In this document: positions 20,410-30,240 of the stretch, one piece after another
How positions within the stretch are numbered: position 1 is the first letter of the stretch
Layout of the letters: every line of letters starts with the position of its first letter
Assembly (NCBI RefSeq): GCF_001659685.2
Contig: NZ_LXYE02000036.1
Span: forward strand, 37,538-101,537
Length of the DNA stretch: 64,000 nucleotides
Source of the DNA: Labilibacter marinus
GTDB lineage: Bacteria; Bacteroidota; Bacteroidia; Bacteroidales; Marinilabiliaceae
Direction of reading: 5' to 3'
Program-made: the position numbers and the translations under genes
The notes under the pieces: generated by a model
What the model saw: the letters and a program-made list of their open reading frames with translations, nothing else
What the model was told of the DNA's origin: nothing
Databases searched by the model: none

Positions 20410-22569
20410 CTACCTCACATCGTGAATCCAAAACTCCTTGATATTTTTAAAACTATTACGCTCTTCCTGTAAGGTTTTTAAGTAGGCATGGTAATCCAAA
20501 TCCTCTTTAAATACATAAGGGGTATGCTGCTTATTAAAGCGTTCTTTCAGTTCAATAATCATACTCCAATGTGCGATGGAGATATCTAAATGCTCTTTAA
20601 TAGTTTCTTCCGAAAGCTCCTCACCTATTAATAGGTGCTCGGCCAATAGTACTGTAGCGTTGATGCGTTCCGCAAAAAACTTCTGCAAATAAGCTAACAC
20701 TTCTATATCACAAAGTTCTATTTCTAATTCAGTGCTGTGTTCTTTATTTCGATACACCTTTAAATCGGCTAATATTTTATCCGCATTTTGCTGTAAGATA
20801 TTAACCAGCTCAACTGGTGTAATCATATCCTCAGGTATGGTAGCTTTTTGTTGCACGTAATCTGCAATATTTACATAGCGCGTAGTATCCAGCACAGGAC
20901 GATTACCCAATGCTTGCATGGTTACAATATCGATTTTATTCTTCTCGATATTTGGCCCTCTCATAATGGAAGTAAAAGCTTCGGAATACAAGGTTGCATC
21001 CCATGTTCCTTTATAAAAAGAAGAGAAAAGGTGGTAATAAGCACTGGCATTTTTCCATGTACCTAACAAGTCAGCACCATAATCAACATCAAACTTTTTA
21101 TTGAGCTGCTGTGCAAATAATTGGTCGTCTGCTTGTGAATCGTATAGTAGTCTACCCCATATAGAATACCATAACCACTGTCTCTCGAAAGCATAGTTAA
21201 AATGCTGCTGCCCCGCTTCGTTCGAAAAATAATCTTTAGCAGGAATATAACACTCGGAACCAATAATACAGCCCGACATATATGATTGACTAAGATTATT
21301 TTTTATAAAGCTTCTTACAAAATCAGGTTCAGCCCATCGGTGTACAAAAAAATCTTCGTTTCTAACCGTCCATAAAATTGAATAATTATCCGGAACAGGA
21401 TTCCAGTAGGTGTCCGTTAGTTTGCCGCCATGCACAATAAAAAGCTTATCGGAAGAATGGCCATGCGACCAGTTGTATTTAAAACTGATAATCGTTTCAA
21501 TGGGTGTTTGCAGTGTATCTAAGGTTTCGCGTGTGATTACCTCGGTTATTTTATCCGCGGTGCCATGACTAGATAAACCTGCTGATAGAGGTGCCCGATA
21601 AAGCAGTTTAGCTTTACGGTTGGCCATTCGCATGCCTTCAATAATGGTACGGTCGGCCCAATCTCTGCGTTCCACATTGGTCATACCGCCCATTCTTTCT
21701 CCAAGCGTAAGACCAATACCTGTTAAGTTTGGATATTCATTGATGACTTGTTTTACACATTCTCGCGTGTAATCCTCAATTAACTCGGAGTTGTAACCCT
21801 CGCCCCAAAACGAACCCGTTTTATTATAACCAGGCAATTTATGTGCAGTTGCAAATTCCTTAGAAACAAAGATATTCCAATTGACAATATAGGTCTGAAC
21901 ACCTCTCTCTTTGGCCATAGAAAATAGTGTTTTCCAGAACTTTTTGCGTTCAGATAATTCCTCATCACTTAACGACGATGCCTCAGGGTATTTTTCTAGC
22001 TTAACCATATCCATAAAAGGATGCATATTCCATAGGGATAATACGTTTAGCCTGTTTTTAGCCATCATATCCAAAAATGATTTCCAATAAACCGTATCTC
22101 TGCACGTTTCCTCATGCAGCGATAAAGCTTCTCCCGTTCGGTATGAACTCCAAGGCAAATTAAACTTTACAAATCTATTTTTAAGAGATGGATTTACTGC
22201 TTTATCTTTTAGTTCAACCAGCTTTTTTCCAAAGGACAATTGCTCTGCAATTTCAAAAATACCATACATAGCACCAACGGGGTCTTTACTCTTGACATCC
22301 CATTTTCCATCATTTGTTTTCTGTAATATAAATCCTTCTTCTTTTATGTTGAGGGACTCATGAAGCTCATCAACCGAAACTATTACATCTGATTCCTCTT
22401 TATTATTAACGCGTAGTAAAGCATCTGTTCCAAACAACTCCTGAGCGTTTGAAATAGCAAATTCTGTTTGTAGGTGCTTAGATTCAATAAATACACGAAC
22501 TTTTTCTGGCTTTGAGTTACATGCCACAAATAAAGTGGATAATAAAAGGAGATACAGTAATGGTTTCAT
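20410..22569 (-). CDS. Unassigned TIM-barrel hydrolase, paralog A (alpha-glucuronidase/GH20-like layout), lipoprotein
   Basis: A 719 aa lipoprotein ([17 protein letters not shown]; lipobox Cys 17). I do not recognise a named CAZy family. Layout: N-terminal GH20b/GH67-N-like alpha/beta domain ending in [15 protein letters not shown] (about residues 103-117), then a barrel with [44 protein letters not shown] (candidate catalytic E291), [22 protein letters not shown] and [13 protein letters not shown], then a helical C-terminal region. The same landmarks occur in the genes at 22577-24991 and 30241-32919. It lies 7 bases past paralog B, so they are co-transcribed. It is likely exo-acting and faces the periplasm or cell surface. 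Substrate unknown. Confidence 0.6.
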   Translation of the reverse strand: MKPLLYLLLLSTLFVACNSKPEKVRVFIESKHLQTEFAISNAQELFGTDALLRVNNKEESDVIVSVDELHESLNIKEEGFILQKTNDGKWDVKSKDPVGAMYGIFEIAEQLSFGKKLVELKDKAVNPSLKNRFVKFNLPWSSYRTGEALSLHEETCRDTVYWKSFLDMMAKNRLNVLSLWNMHPFMDMVKLEKYPEASSLSDEELSERKKFWKTLFSMAKERGVQTYIVNWNIFVSKEFATAHKLPGYNKTGSFWGEGYNSELIEDYTRECVKQVINEYPNLTGIGLTLGERMGGMTNVERRDWADRTIIEGMRMANRKAKLLYRAPLSAGLSSHGTADKITEVITRETLDTLQTPIETIISFKYNWSHGHSSDKLFIVHGGKLTDTYWNPVPDNYSILWTVRNEDFFVHRWAEPDFVRSFIKNNLSQSYMSGCIIGSECYIPAKDYFSNEAGQQHFNYAFERQWLWYSIWGRLLYDSQADDQLFAQQLNKKFDVDYGADLLGTWKNASAYYHLFSSFYKGTWDATLYSEAFTSIMRGPNIEKNKIDIVTMQALGNRPVLDTTRYVNIADYVQQKATIPEDMITPVELVNILQQNADKILADLKVYRNKEHSTELEIELCDIEVLAYLQKFFAERINATVLLAEHLLIGEELSEETIKEHLDISIAHWSMIIELKERFNKQHTPYVFKEDLDYHAYLKTLQEERNSFKNIKEFWIHDVR

Positions 22570-22576
22570 AAGATGA

Positions 22577-24991
22577 CTATTTAATGGTGATGCTTATTAT
22601 TTTTTCTACTCTAACACCATGAATGTCGGTGGCGTGTACTTTAAGTTCGTATATGCCGGTATTCATGTTTTTAAAAGAAGGAGTTGTTTCCGAGTCCCAC
22701 AGGTAGGGAGGACTTTTCTTAACTCCAATATATTCTCCGTTTGGTACCAGGCCAACCAATACAACGGGAAGAGTTGAGTTTATAGATAGCTCAACTTTTA
22801 AGTCGGTGCCTACCGGATATACCGCTCCATCCTTTACATGCTCAAACACAATATCTATTTGCGATTTCTCAAAGTTCTTGGCCATTTCTATATCGTGTTC
22901 AACATCCTTTGTAAGTTGATTCCAGTCAAACTTTCCGGTACGAGCTAATACTTTTGGTGTGTATTCCGCGTCTAATCTTTCGGCATATTTTTTCCAATGC
23001 ATCAAGGCTTTTTTCAGATGAGACACGGCATTGTTTTGATGTTTTTGTTTTGAAGTATGCATGAATAAAGCCAATTCGGTTGCTCCCCTTATTTTCTCAG
23101 AATAGTAATTCCCAAGATGAGCAAAAGCAGTAATATCGTTAATAATAAGTTTTAATTCAGTATTACCATTCGGTTTTATACCTGAAGTTAATGACAATGC
23201 TTCACTGGCATAATTTTCCAGATTATTGGCTACGTCAAATGGAGTAATCTCAGTAATGGTTTCATTATTGAGTTTTTTCTGACAATAATCCTCAATATTT
23301 ACAATGCCACTTCCTTGCATGGTTTGGCCAACCATAAATCCCTTCACGTTGATAAATTTTCCGCTTTTGCATCCTTCGGGATACCAATTGCCATCCCAAT
23401 CTTTCCATGAGAAACGTGTGGTTTGAGGTATGATTTCAGAAGCGGCTTTCCATGCTAAATACAAATCATTGATTGGAGCTTCTGGGAATTTGAGTTTAAG
23501 GTGATTTTTAAAAACGTCATTGGGTAAATCAGGATTGTAGCCCAGTCTTCCCCACATTAAAAAATTGTACCAATGTTTAGTGATTTCGTTCTTTCCCTTA
23601 ACTGTTGGGTCTTTGTCGGAATAAACCCGTCCCCATGTATAACCATCCGAGCCCATCAGGTAGCCTGCAGTTTTATCTTTATGGAAGCCTAGTAGGAAAT
23701 TACGCGCATATTCCGGGTTACCCCAGCGTAATTGAAAAATATCGTCGTTACGAACATTCCACCAACACTTGGTTCCATCGGGCATTTCTTCTAATAAAAA
23801 ATCTTCAAATTCGATATTAGTACTAGAATACATGTGTGCTCGCGCATATTTAAAGCTGAACTCAAAAGCATCGGGATATTCCTCGAAATGACTCATTATA
23901 TCACTTACTGCCGTATTCCAATGTCGATGTATAAAACGAATTTTACGATTTTCCTGAACTTTCTTAGCATCCAGAATGCCCATAACATAAGTATCCCAAA
24001 GCCATTTTTCGCGTTCATCAAAACTTAAATCGCGCATACGCTCTCCAGCAGTAACACCAATGCCATCAACATGCGGATAGGTTAACAAAAACTCCTTAAC
24101 GCTCTTACGCATGTATTCTTTCGATATTTCGTTGGATCCTTTGTGCGTTATACCATACTTACCTTCGGCAGTGCCCAAGAAAATGTTCCAGGTAAAATAG
24201 AAAATATCAATACTGCGATTGTCTGCGTACTCCATCACCTCCTGCCAAAAGGCAATTTTCTCATCGATGGTCATTTTCTTGACCAGATTACCATAACCAT
24301 CTGTTACATCTTGAATTGCCACATCAGGATATTCCTCTAGCTTAATCATGCTCGTGAATGGATGCAAAGTCCAAAATGATAAGGTATTGTAACGATAACG
24401 AGCCAAATCATCGAGGTAAGATTTCCAGAAACTCATATCCCAGACATCTTTTATGTTACTCTTATCCTGATCACCATCACTATCGAAACTCGACGAGTTT
24501 TGATCGAAAGCAATATTGAATTTAATGCCTCTTTTTTTCAGATAAGGTGCATCTTCTTCATTGTATGTTCCTACTAAAGCATTAAAAGTAATATTTTCGG
24601 CCAGTTGGAGGCCTCCATACATGGCACCTGTAATATCGCCTCCAATAGCCCAATAGTTCAGCTGGTTTCCATTGGTGGTGCGCAATGCATAAGCCTGTTC
24701 ACCCAATCTACTAAATTTAGCTGTGTCGACTCCTTTATATGCCAGTAAACCTACAGCATTAACATCTGACTTTAAAGCCATAACCACATTACAACTCAGC
24801 TTGCTTTTAGTAAGTTCATCAATCGGTTTCAATACGACTTTAAAACCATGACTATTGAGTGCCTTTTTAATATCCGATGCGGCAAATTCGAACTGCGGAA
24901 TTTTTTCATCATAAAAAACGCCGACTTTTTGTGCAAACACATGATTTACCCAAAATATAAAAAGCAGTATTATTTTAAACTTTATAGCCAT
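22577..24991 (-). CDS. Unassigned TIM-barrel hydrolase, paralog B, with C-terminal Ig-like domain
   Basis: An 804 aa exported protein (signal peptide MAIKFKIILLFIFWVNHVFAQ). Same architecture as its neighbour: GAMYGGLQLAENITF, then KRGIKFN, LSFWTLHPFTSMIKLEEYPD, FTWNIFLG, GIGVTAGERMRD (candidate catalytic E317), WWNVRNDDIFQLRWGNPEYARNF and FLMWGRLGYNPDLP. Beyond the shared helical region it has an extra beta-sandwich of about 90 residues (VYPVGTDLKVELSIN...GIYELKVHATDIHG), like a bacterial Ig domain. It has no recognised family name. The GxTxGERM and RN(E/D)D segments shared with paralog A suggest the same catalytic machinery. Confidence 0.6.
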   Translation of the reverse strand: MAIKFKIILLFIFWVNHVFAQKVGVFYDEKIPQFEFAASDIKKALNSHGFKVVLKPIDELTKSKLSCNVVMALKSDVNAVGLLAYKGVDTAKFSRLGEQAYALRTTNGNQLNYWAIGGDITGAMYGGLQLAENITFNALVGTYNEEDAPYLKKRGIKFNIAFDQNSSSFDSDGDQDKSNIKDVWDMSFWKSYLDDLARYRYNTLSFWTLHPFTSMIKLEEYPDVAIQDVTDGYGNLVKKMTIDEKIAFWQEVMEYADNRSIDIFYFTWNIFLGTAEGKYGITHKGSNEISKEYMRKSVKEFLLTYPHVDGIGVTAGERMRDLSFDEREKWLWDTYVMGILDAKKVQENRKIRFIHRHWNTAVSDIMSHFEEYPDAFEFSFKYARAHMYSSTNIEFEDFLLEEMPDGTKCWWNVRNDDIFQLRWGNPEYARNFLLGFHKDKTAGYLMGSDGYTWGRVYSDKDPTVKGKNEITKHWYNFLMWGRLGYNPDLPNDVFKNHLKLKFPEAPINDLYLAWKAASEIIPQTTRFSWKDWDGNWYPEGCKSGKFINVKGFMVGQTMQGSGIVNIEDYCQKKLNNETITEITPFDVANNLENYASEALSLTSGIKPNGNTELKLIINDITAFAHLGNYYSEKIRGATELALFMHTSKQKHQNNAVSHLKKALMHWKKYAERLDAEYTPKVLARTGKFDWNQLTKDVEHDIEMAKNFEKSQIDIVFEHVKDGAVYPVGTDLKVELSINSTLPVVLVGLVPNGEYIGVKKSPPYLWDSETTPSFKNMNTGIYELKVHATDIHGVRVEKIISITIK

Positions 24992-25036
24992 TTTGTATTT
25001 ATTTAGCCAGCATCAAGCATGATGATTAAAGTTAGT

Positions 25037-26695
25037 TTATTTATTCAATGGCTCTAGGCCTCTAATAATAATAACTGCATCCGCTTCGTATCTAAAAGGT
25101 CTTGGTTGCTCTTTATTCCATGCGGTAGGTTTACCTTTTTTATAGGGCTGAAGTTCGGTAAACTCTCCTGTAATAGTATTGAACCATTGTATGGTGGCAT
25201 TATCGGTATTGAATTTCCTCATGGCAATTCGGGTGGCTGTATAATGACACTCTTTGGGCACAAACATTAAATAAATACCATCTTTAGTATTGGCAAGACT
25301 ATACCCACTCGAATTAAACTCCGGCCAGGTTTCACAATTTTCGAAATGCACCGAATCCATCAACGTTCGCATATGTTTAAAATATTCGAAGTGCGGTTTT
25401 ATAAAATCTTCAGGCTGTTGGTAGGGGTTATGAATAATCGCATTCCACGAAGTTCCTTGCCAATAATAAGTAGAGTAGCCACCAGCAAATACACATTTAT
25501 AATTTCGTCTCAGGCAAGTTTCAGCATTGATATATGCTCCTGGAAACACCCAATATGGAGATTCTTCATATCCCCCATGTTCAATATTGAATATGGGTTT
25601 ATCCGAGAATTTCTTCTTTGCTTCGTGCATGATATTATACAGTGCATAATCCCAGTTTTGCAGTGAAATAAAATCTACCTTCTCCGAATTTTTTTTGCAG
25701 AAACCATAATCGTGAACAGATACTAATCGATTATAAGAATCTAGTTTTCTTGTTCTTTCAATTCGCTCAAGAATATATTCTTCGGTTGCTCTTCCGTAAC
25801 TTAACGCCTCTTTGGATACATCCCAAACTATATTTGGAAACGCCTGGTATCTTTTAATCACATAATCATAGTACATATTGTCAGCGTCCGACTGCATCTC
25901 TGGCCAATTCACCATTTTGTTCCACACATATATCATCAAGTGGCTCACAATTTCCTTATCGTGCATATTAGCAAGCACCTTATCCAGATGATTAAAAAAC
26001 GAAAAGTTAAGAGAACTATAATCAGGTTTTGAATTAGAACCTAAAAACGGAAATATATCCTCTCTGCCACCATACTCATGCTCTGGATGGTCTTTAAGTT
26101 TCTTGTCTTTTTGCCAATTTACATCATAAGAATAGGCATTCATCACCACCTGATTAAAACCATTATCCTCAATTAAAGAAAGCAAGTGATCTGTTTTAAC
26201 CAGCTCCTCTTCGCCATAATCCAACGCAAATAACCAATCACACTCAAAGGCCAAATTAAAATAATGCGAGCCATCTTGATAAAAGAAATGTTGCGGATTA
26301 TCCTCCTTTAAAACTATTCCTCCATGCCTATTAGCTTTGGTATTTTTAGCGACGGCTATTTTCCCTTTTTTACCATCCAGCTCTTTTATATCCGATTCTA
26401 TCTCAAAAGTTTTATTACCTACTATGGCACTAGAATATCGAAAAACCCATTGATTATCTCCATTATAAAACAAAGGTATTTTCTGCACATGGTCAGTTGA
26501 CTTTACGATGGCAAAAACCTGCTTTTTTAGAGGAGCCTCAATCTTATTTTTAAGTTGATAAATTAAATCTCCTATTTCCCATTGAGAGAGTTCAACGACT
26601 TTATTGCTCTTGGGGGAATGCCAAGATTTTACTTGCCCTATTGAGAGCTGAACCATTAAAATCAGGCATATTGCTGATGTTATTCTTTTATCCAT
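25037..26695 (-). CDS. DUF5060/DUF4038-type glycoside hydrolase, exported
   Basis: About 552 aa with a signal peptide (MDKRITSAICLILMVQLSIGQ). The N-terminal beta-sandwich (residues about 25-115) matches the DUF5060 pattern (VELSQWEIGDLIYQLKN). It is followed by a GH140-like TIM barrel with FECDWLFALDYG, VWDVSKEALSYGRATEEYI (candidate acid/base E296) and IFNIEHGGYEES (candidate nucleophile E372). Proteins of this plan are frequent in marine Bacteroidota algal-galactan loci; GH140 itself is an apiosidase, so activity here is open. The start at 26695 is preferred to one at 26785, because it begins the signal peptide. Confidence 0.7.
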   Translation of the reverse strand: MDKRITSAICLILMVQLSIGQVKSWHSPKSNKVVELSQWEIGDLIYQLKNKIEAPLKKQVFAIVKSTDHVQKIPLFYNGDNQWVFRYSSAIVGNKTFEIESDIKELDGKKGKIAVAKNTKANRHGGIVLKEDNPQHFFYQDGSHYFNLAFECDWLFALDYGEEELVKTDHLLSLIEDNGFNQVVMNAYSYDVNWQKDKKLKDHPEHEYGGREDIFPFLGSNSKPDYSSLNFSFFNHLDKVLANMHDKEIVSHLMIYVWNKMVNWPEMQSDADNMYYDYVIKRYQAFPNIVWDVSKEALSYGRATEEYILERIERTRKLDSYNRLVSVHDYGFCKKNSEKVDFISLQNWDYALYNIMHEAKKKFSDKPIFNIEHGGYEESPYWVFPGAYINAETCLRRNYKCVFAGGYSTYYWQGTSWNAIIHNPYQQPEDFIKPHFEYFKHMRTLMDSVHFENCETWPEFNSSGYSLANTKDGIYLMFVPKECHYTATRIAMRKFNTDNATIQWFNTITGEFTELQPYKKGKPTAWNKEQPRPFRYEADAVIIIRGLEPLNK

Positions 26696-26829
26696 ATTTA
26701 CAAGTGCTTTTCTTTTAGTATAGCGAAATAAACACCCTAAAATTGAGCTATTCTTGCTGAAATAAGCAAAATAAGACCTTAACAAAAACTTTACTATTCA
26801 AACTTCCGCTATAAAAAGCCTCTACATGC

Positions 26830-27792
26830 TTATCTATCCACAGTTTTCCATGTTCTTACCCACTCATATTTAGAAGAACGGTCTTCAACTGCTTTATCTT
26901 TACCATCAGCCGTTTTAAAACCATCCAAAACAGGATCGTCACTAGGCATGTTAAAATCGTAGGTTTCTGAGGCCAAAACAATTCTCATTCCATGCTCAAA
27001 CGGAATAGAAGGTTTGATAGAAAACTCATATTTGCCATCGAAATAAAAATGCAACTTTTCGGGACCTTCCCAATAAAATCCGTAAGTATGAAAACCTTCC
27101 GAAGGATCAATATCCCTTCTTGCTTTACCGGGCATGTTTTTAGTATCTAAACATTCGGTTTTACGTTGTCTGGCATTGGCATTTATACCCTTTTCAAATT
27201 GGTAGGAAGTCTTTTCGTACCAAGCAGGTGCTTCAGCTCCATCTTTTTGTTTTTTATATACGCCGTTTCTAACTCCGATACTTTCTGTTACATCCAGTTC
27301 CTTTTTAGGAATATCTTCACAATCGGCAGGTTCGGTTACTAACCAAAATGTTCCTGACATAATGGTGCTTGTAGTTTGCATACTGCATTCCAAAAACATT
27401 CCTGGTTGTACAACTGCTCGAGATCTAACAATAGCTCCACCATGCGTCCATTCAGTCGTATTTATCTTTTTAGGCTTTTCGAATATTTCATTTTCCAGCA
27501 ATAAAAGGCCTTTTTGTTGATGCACATTATCCTCTTCAAATAAACCAGGCCATCTGCCATACCATCCATAATCATCATTAAAAGGGTCCTTTGTCCACTT
27601 TAATCCATTAAAAGAGGATGCCTCAAACTCATCGGACAAATCCTCTACCAATTCCCATTTTTTATTTTTCACCAAGATATCAAGGTCATCTTCACCCGTT
27701 ACGCTTGGCTGATTTTCTGTTTTTGTACATGAAGCGAACGCAGCAACTAGTAAACCAACAAAAATGAAAAATAATTTACCTCTTTCTTTCAT
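26830..27792 (-). CDS. GH16 hydrolase, lipoprotein
   Basis: A 320 aa GH16 enzyme anchored as a lipoprotein (LLVAAFASC; lipobox Cys about 22). The catalytic strand is KKELDVTESIG, giving E165, D167 and E170. The start of the domain, WELVEDLSDEFEASSFNGLKW, and FHTYGFYWEGPEKLHFYFDG are GH16 features. It differs clearly from the other GH16 in this block (ELDVTES against EIDVIEH, and an insert before the catalytic strand), so it probably attacks another linkage or sulfation pattern. Agarase, porphyranase, furcellaranase and carrageenase remain possible. It sits 28 bases after the sulfatase gene. Confidence 0.82.
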   Translation of the reverse strand: MKERGKLFFIFVGLLVAAFASCTKTENQPSVTGEDDLDILVKNKKWELVEDLSDEFEASSFNGLKWTKDPFNDDYGWYGRWPGLFEEDNVHQQKGLLLLENEIFEKPKKINTTEWTHGGAIVRSRAVVQPGMFLECSMQTTSTIMSGTFWLVTEPADCEDIPKKELDVTESIGVRNGVYKKQKDGAEAPAWYEKTSYQFEKGINANARQRKTECLDTKNMPGKARRDIDPSEGFHTYGFYWEGPEKLHFYFDGKYEFSIKPSIPFEHGMRIVLASETYDFNMPSDDPVLDGFKTADGKDKAVEDRSSKYEWVRTWKTVDR

Positions 27793-27820
27793 ACTCTCTC
27801 CTTTTAACTATTCTGATTTA

Positions 27821-29638
27821 TTATAATTTCAATTTATAATCGTGTGAACCTGGTGCAAAATTGCTATTGAAATACTCCGTTCCACTTCCCCATTTTTCCC
27901 AGTTTACCTCTACGCGGTTATCGCCTAAAACAATGTTCAGTAATTTATCCTTCATCGCATTTGCTATCTCTTTGTATTCTTCATCAAATGCTACATTAAT
28001 TACTTCTTGCGGGTCCTTACTAATATCATACAACGCAGGATCTAAATCTTTATAATCAGCGTTTAATGCCCATTTCATATCGCCTCCATGATTACGGTTA
28101 GGACGCGTTTGCACAGAAAATACATAGTCTTTAGTACGAATAAATGCACGCGGCCCAGTTACAGCATGACTTTCGCCAATAACATAATCTCGAACAGGCG
28201 CTTTACCCTTAGCGACTTTGGCTAAATCTAAACCATCCAAATATCCATACTCACTATTATTTAACTTGGCACCTGCAGCAGACAAAGCAGTTGGGGCAAC
28301 ATCGACAAACTCGGTAAACTCATCGACAACCTTACCTGCAGGAAATTTCTTTTTATCCGAAGAAACTACTACAATTGGATTATGGCTATCGATATCCCAA
28401 GGAGTAAATTTAGAAATGGCTCCATGCTCATTTAGTTTCCAGCCATGGTCGCCATGCACATATATAATCATCCACTCTTGCTTTTGAGCCTCGCTATATT
28501 GTATAAATTCATCTACCGCATCCCCAATAAGTTTATCGCCATAAGCACAAAACGCAAAATAATCTTGAATCATAGTTTGCTTATCCATATCTGAATAATT
28601 ATCGGTAAAGTTTCTGTCAACCACGTTTTTCATTTGCTTTGCCATAGTTTTATATTCCTCATCGCTAAGCTCAGGTACTTTATAAGCATGTTGCTTGAAG
28701 CGCGCTCTATAGTCGGCAGGTGGAAGAACAGGTGTGTGTGGAAAATCGTAACCTATATGGCAAAATAAAGGTTTAGTAGTATCTACTCCCTTATAAGTTA
28801 GCGAACCAACAGCAAATGGCTGGTTGGGATTTTTAAGGTAATCCTGAAATACAGAAGTATAATAGCCATCGCGTGTTTTTCCGGCCTCACGAGAACTCAC
28901 TCCTCCTATAATCATCCCAATATCAAATGTTTCTTTTTTCTTTCCTTTTATTTTTCGCAACAAATCGTATTTTTCAACGCTACCCTCAGCAATTCCTTTC
29001 TTTTGGAAACCTAAATCTTCAATTTCTGTAGCTAAATACTCTCTTTCACCATCGGCATTTACAAAAAAGTTAATATTGGGCAAGGGCTTATCTAACTTCA
29101 CTCCATCAATTTCTCTAATCCAATCTTTACCCCATGCCGTTAAGTTTTCACGTGCTAAAGTTCTAAAATCAATATCTGTTTGGTAAATAGGATATGCTTT
29201 TGCCTTTCCATCCTCCAAGGTTTTAATGCGCACCCCAAGTTTACCTACATGAAAGGTTTGATAACCTAACTTTGCCATCTGCTCAGGCAAGGTTGGACGA
29301 GAATGTTCTAAGGTATTATTGTGATACTCGAACTCGTAAATTCCAGAGCGGAATGGATAACGCCCATAATGCATAGAAGCACGCGATGGAGCACATCCCT
29401 GTGCCTGACAATAGGTATTAATAAAAGTAGTACCCATTTCAGTCAACCTGTCTATTTGGGGAGATTCCACATAGCCTAGCTGACTCATCTCTTCTCCTGT
29501 TAGCATCTTATTAAAAGCTCTAACTGCATCGTAACGATGGTCATCGGTTAATATCCACAATACATTAGGTTGGTTTTGAGCGTTGATTGTTTTTTGAACC
29601 AACAATAGGCTTATACATGCCAGTAGAAAAATTTTCAT
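27821..29638 (-). CDS. S1-family sulfatase, exported
   Basis: A 605 aa type I sulfatase with a signal peptide ([21 protein letters not shown]). The active-site motif [13 protein letters not shown] has C82, which must be converted to formylglycine by an anaerobic or FGE-type maturase encoded elsewhere. Metal-binding residues include the ILTDDHR pair near residues 30-36 and [12 protein letters not shown] near the centre. It is expected to remove sulfate from algal galactan oligosaccharides. The subfamily (S1_7, S1_16, S1_19 and others) cannot be set without a search. It lies just downstream of the decayed GH29. Confidence 0.9.
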   Translation of the reverse strand: MKIFLLACISLLLVQKTINAQNQPNVLWILTDDHRYDAVRAFNKMLTGEEMSQLGYVESPQIDRLTEMGTTFINTYCQAQGCAPSRASMHYGRYPFRSGIYEFEYHNNTLEHSRPTLPEQMAKLGYQTFHVGKLGVRIKTLEDGKAKAYPIYQTDIDFRTLARENLTAWGKDWIREIDGVKLDKPLPNINFFVNADGEREYLATEIEDLGFQKKGIAEGSVEKYDLLRKIKGKKKETFDIGMIIGGVSSREAGKTRDGYYTSVFQDYLKNPNQPFAVGSLTYKGVDTTKPLFCHIGYDFPHTPVLPPADYRARFKQHAYKVPELSDEEYKTMAKQMKNVVDRNFTDNYSDMDKQTMIQDYFAFCAYGDKLIGDAVDEFIQYSEAQKQEWMIIYVHGDHGWKLNEHGAISKFTPWDIDSHNPIVVVSSDKKKFPAGKVVDEFTEFVDVAPTALSAAGAKLNNSEYGYLDGLDLAKVAKGKAPVRDYVIGESHAVTGPRAFIRTKDYVFSVQTRPNRNHGGDMKWALNADYKDLDPALYDISKDPQEVINVAFDEEYKEIANAMKDKLLNIVLGDNRVEVNWEKWGSGTEYFNSNFAPGSHDYKLKL

Positions 29639-29870
29639 ATTTTAATTATCTAAATTTATACAAACTGAAAAATAGAATGCTCTTTTAGGTTAAAAACCTT
29701 ACCACTTAGAAAGAAAATTCTACCGTTCAAAAGTCTTAATAAAAAGTAAAAAAACTAAGGGAGCTATCCTTAATTAAGGAGTGGTTTTTTCCAAATCATT
29801 CGGTTTTAAAACTTTTCAAGTCGATCTGTAGGAAATCACATTTGCATTATTGATTTTCGTATTAATGATT

Positions 29871-30208
29871 TTATTTCGTCAATTCTACCTTAAAATCCGT
29901 AATCAATTCGTGGTAGTTAAACTCTCTATCATACGTTTCTTCATGGTACTCTTTCCATCCCGAGCACCAACCGTCTTTTCTATAAGTGTACATCCAACGC
30001 GGATACCATACGCAGGAACAGTATATGCTCCCCAGTGAAAGTTAATTCCCAACTTGGCATCTTTAACCGATTCGGGAACTTTTTTATGTGTATTCAAACT
30101 TTCCTCTGTTGTTTGAAACTCTTCAGGATACGAGGTTGGTGTATATTTTTGCGCAATAACAGGTAGCATAACCCACAGTATAATACAACCTAATAATAAG
30201 CTTTTCAT
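29871..30208 (-). pseudogene. Decayed GH29 alpha-L-fucosidase-type gene
   Basis: The reading frame from the ATG at 30208 gives a signal peptide, a linker and VPESVKDAKLGINFHWGAYTVPAYG, the N-terminal motif of GH29. The frame then breaks near 30003-30006. In the next frame the family sequence goes on with PRWMYTYRKDGWCSGW, KEYHEETYDREFNYHELITDFKVEL, until a TAA at 29871-29873. About 10 bases seem to be lost at the break (the expected SEWY is missing). After the TAA nothing GH29-like remains, whereas an intact GH29 has 450 or more residues. So this is a frameshifted and truncated remnant, distinct from the intact GH29 at 32928-34592. Confidence 0.85.
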
Positions 30209-30240
30209 ATTTTACTTTATTTCAGTTTATGGGTATCACA

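Noticed and set aside
19484..20431. GH16 start at 20431, which would overlap hydrolase A
   Set aside because: The signal peptide begins at the Met coded at 20350; the longer version adds 27 residues unlike any export signal.
29903..30208. Short 101 aa exported protein
   Set aside because: Its first 75 residues are GH29 N-terminus and the remainder is frame-shifted GH29, so it is a pseudogene, not a small protein.
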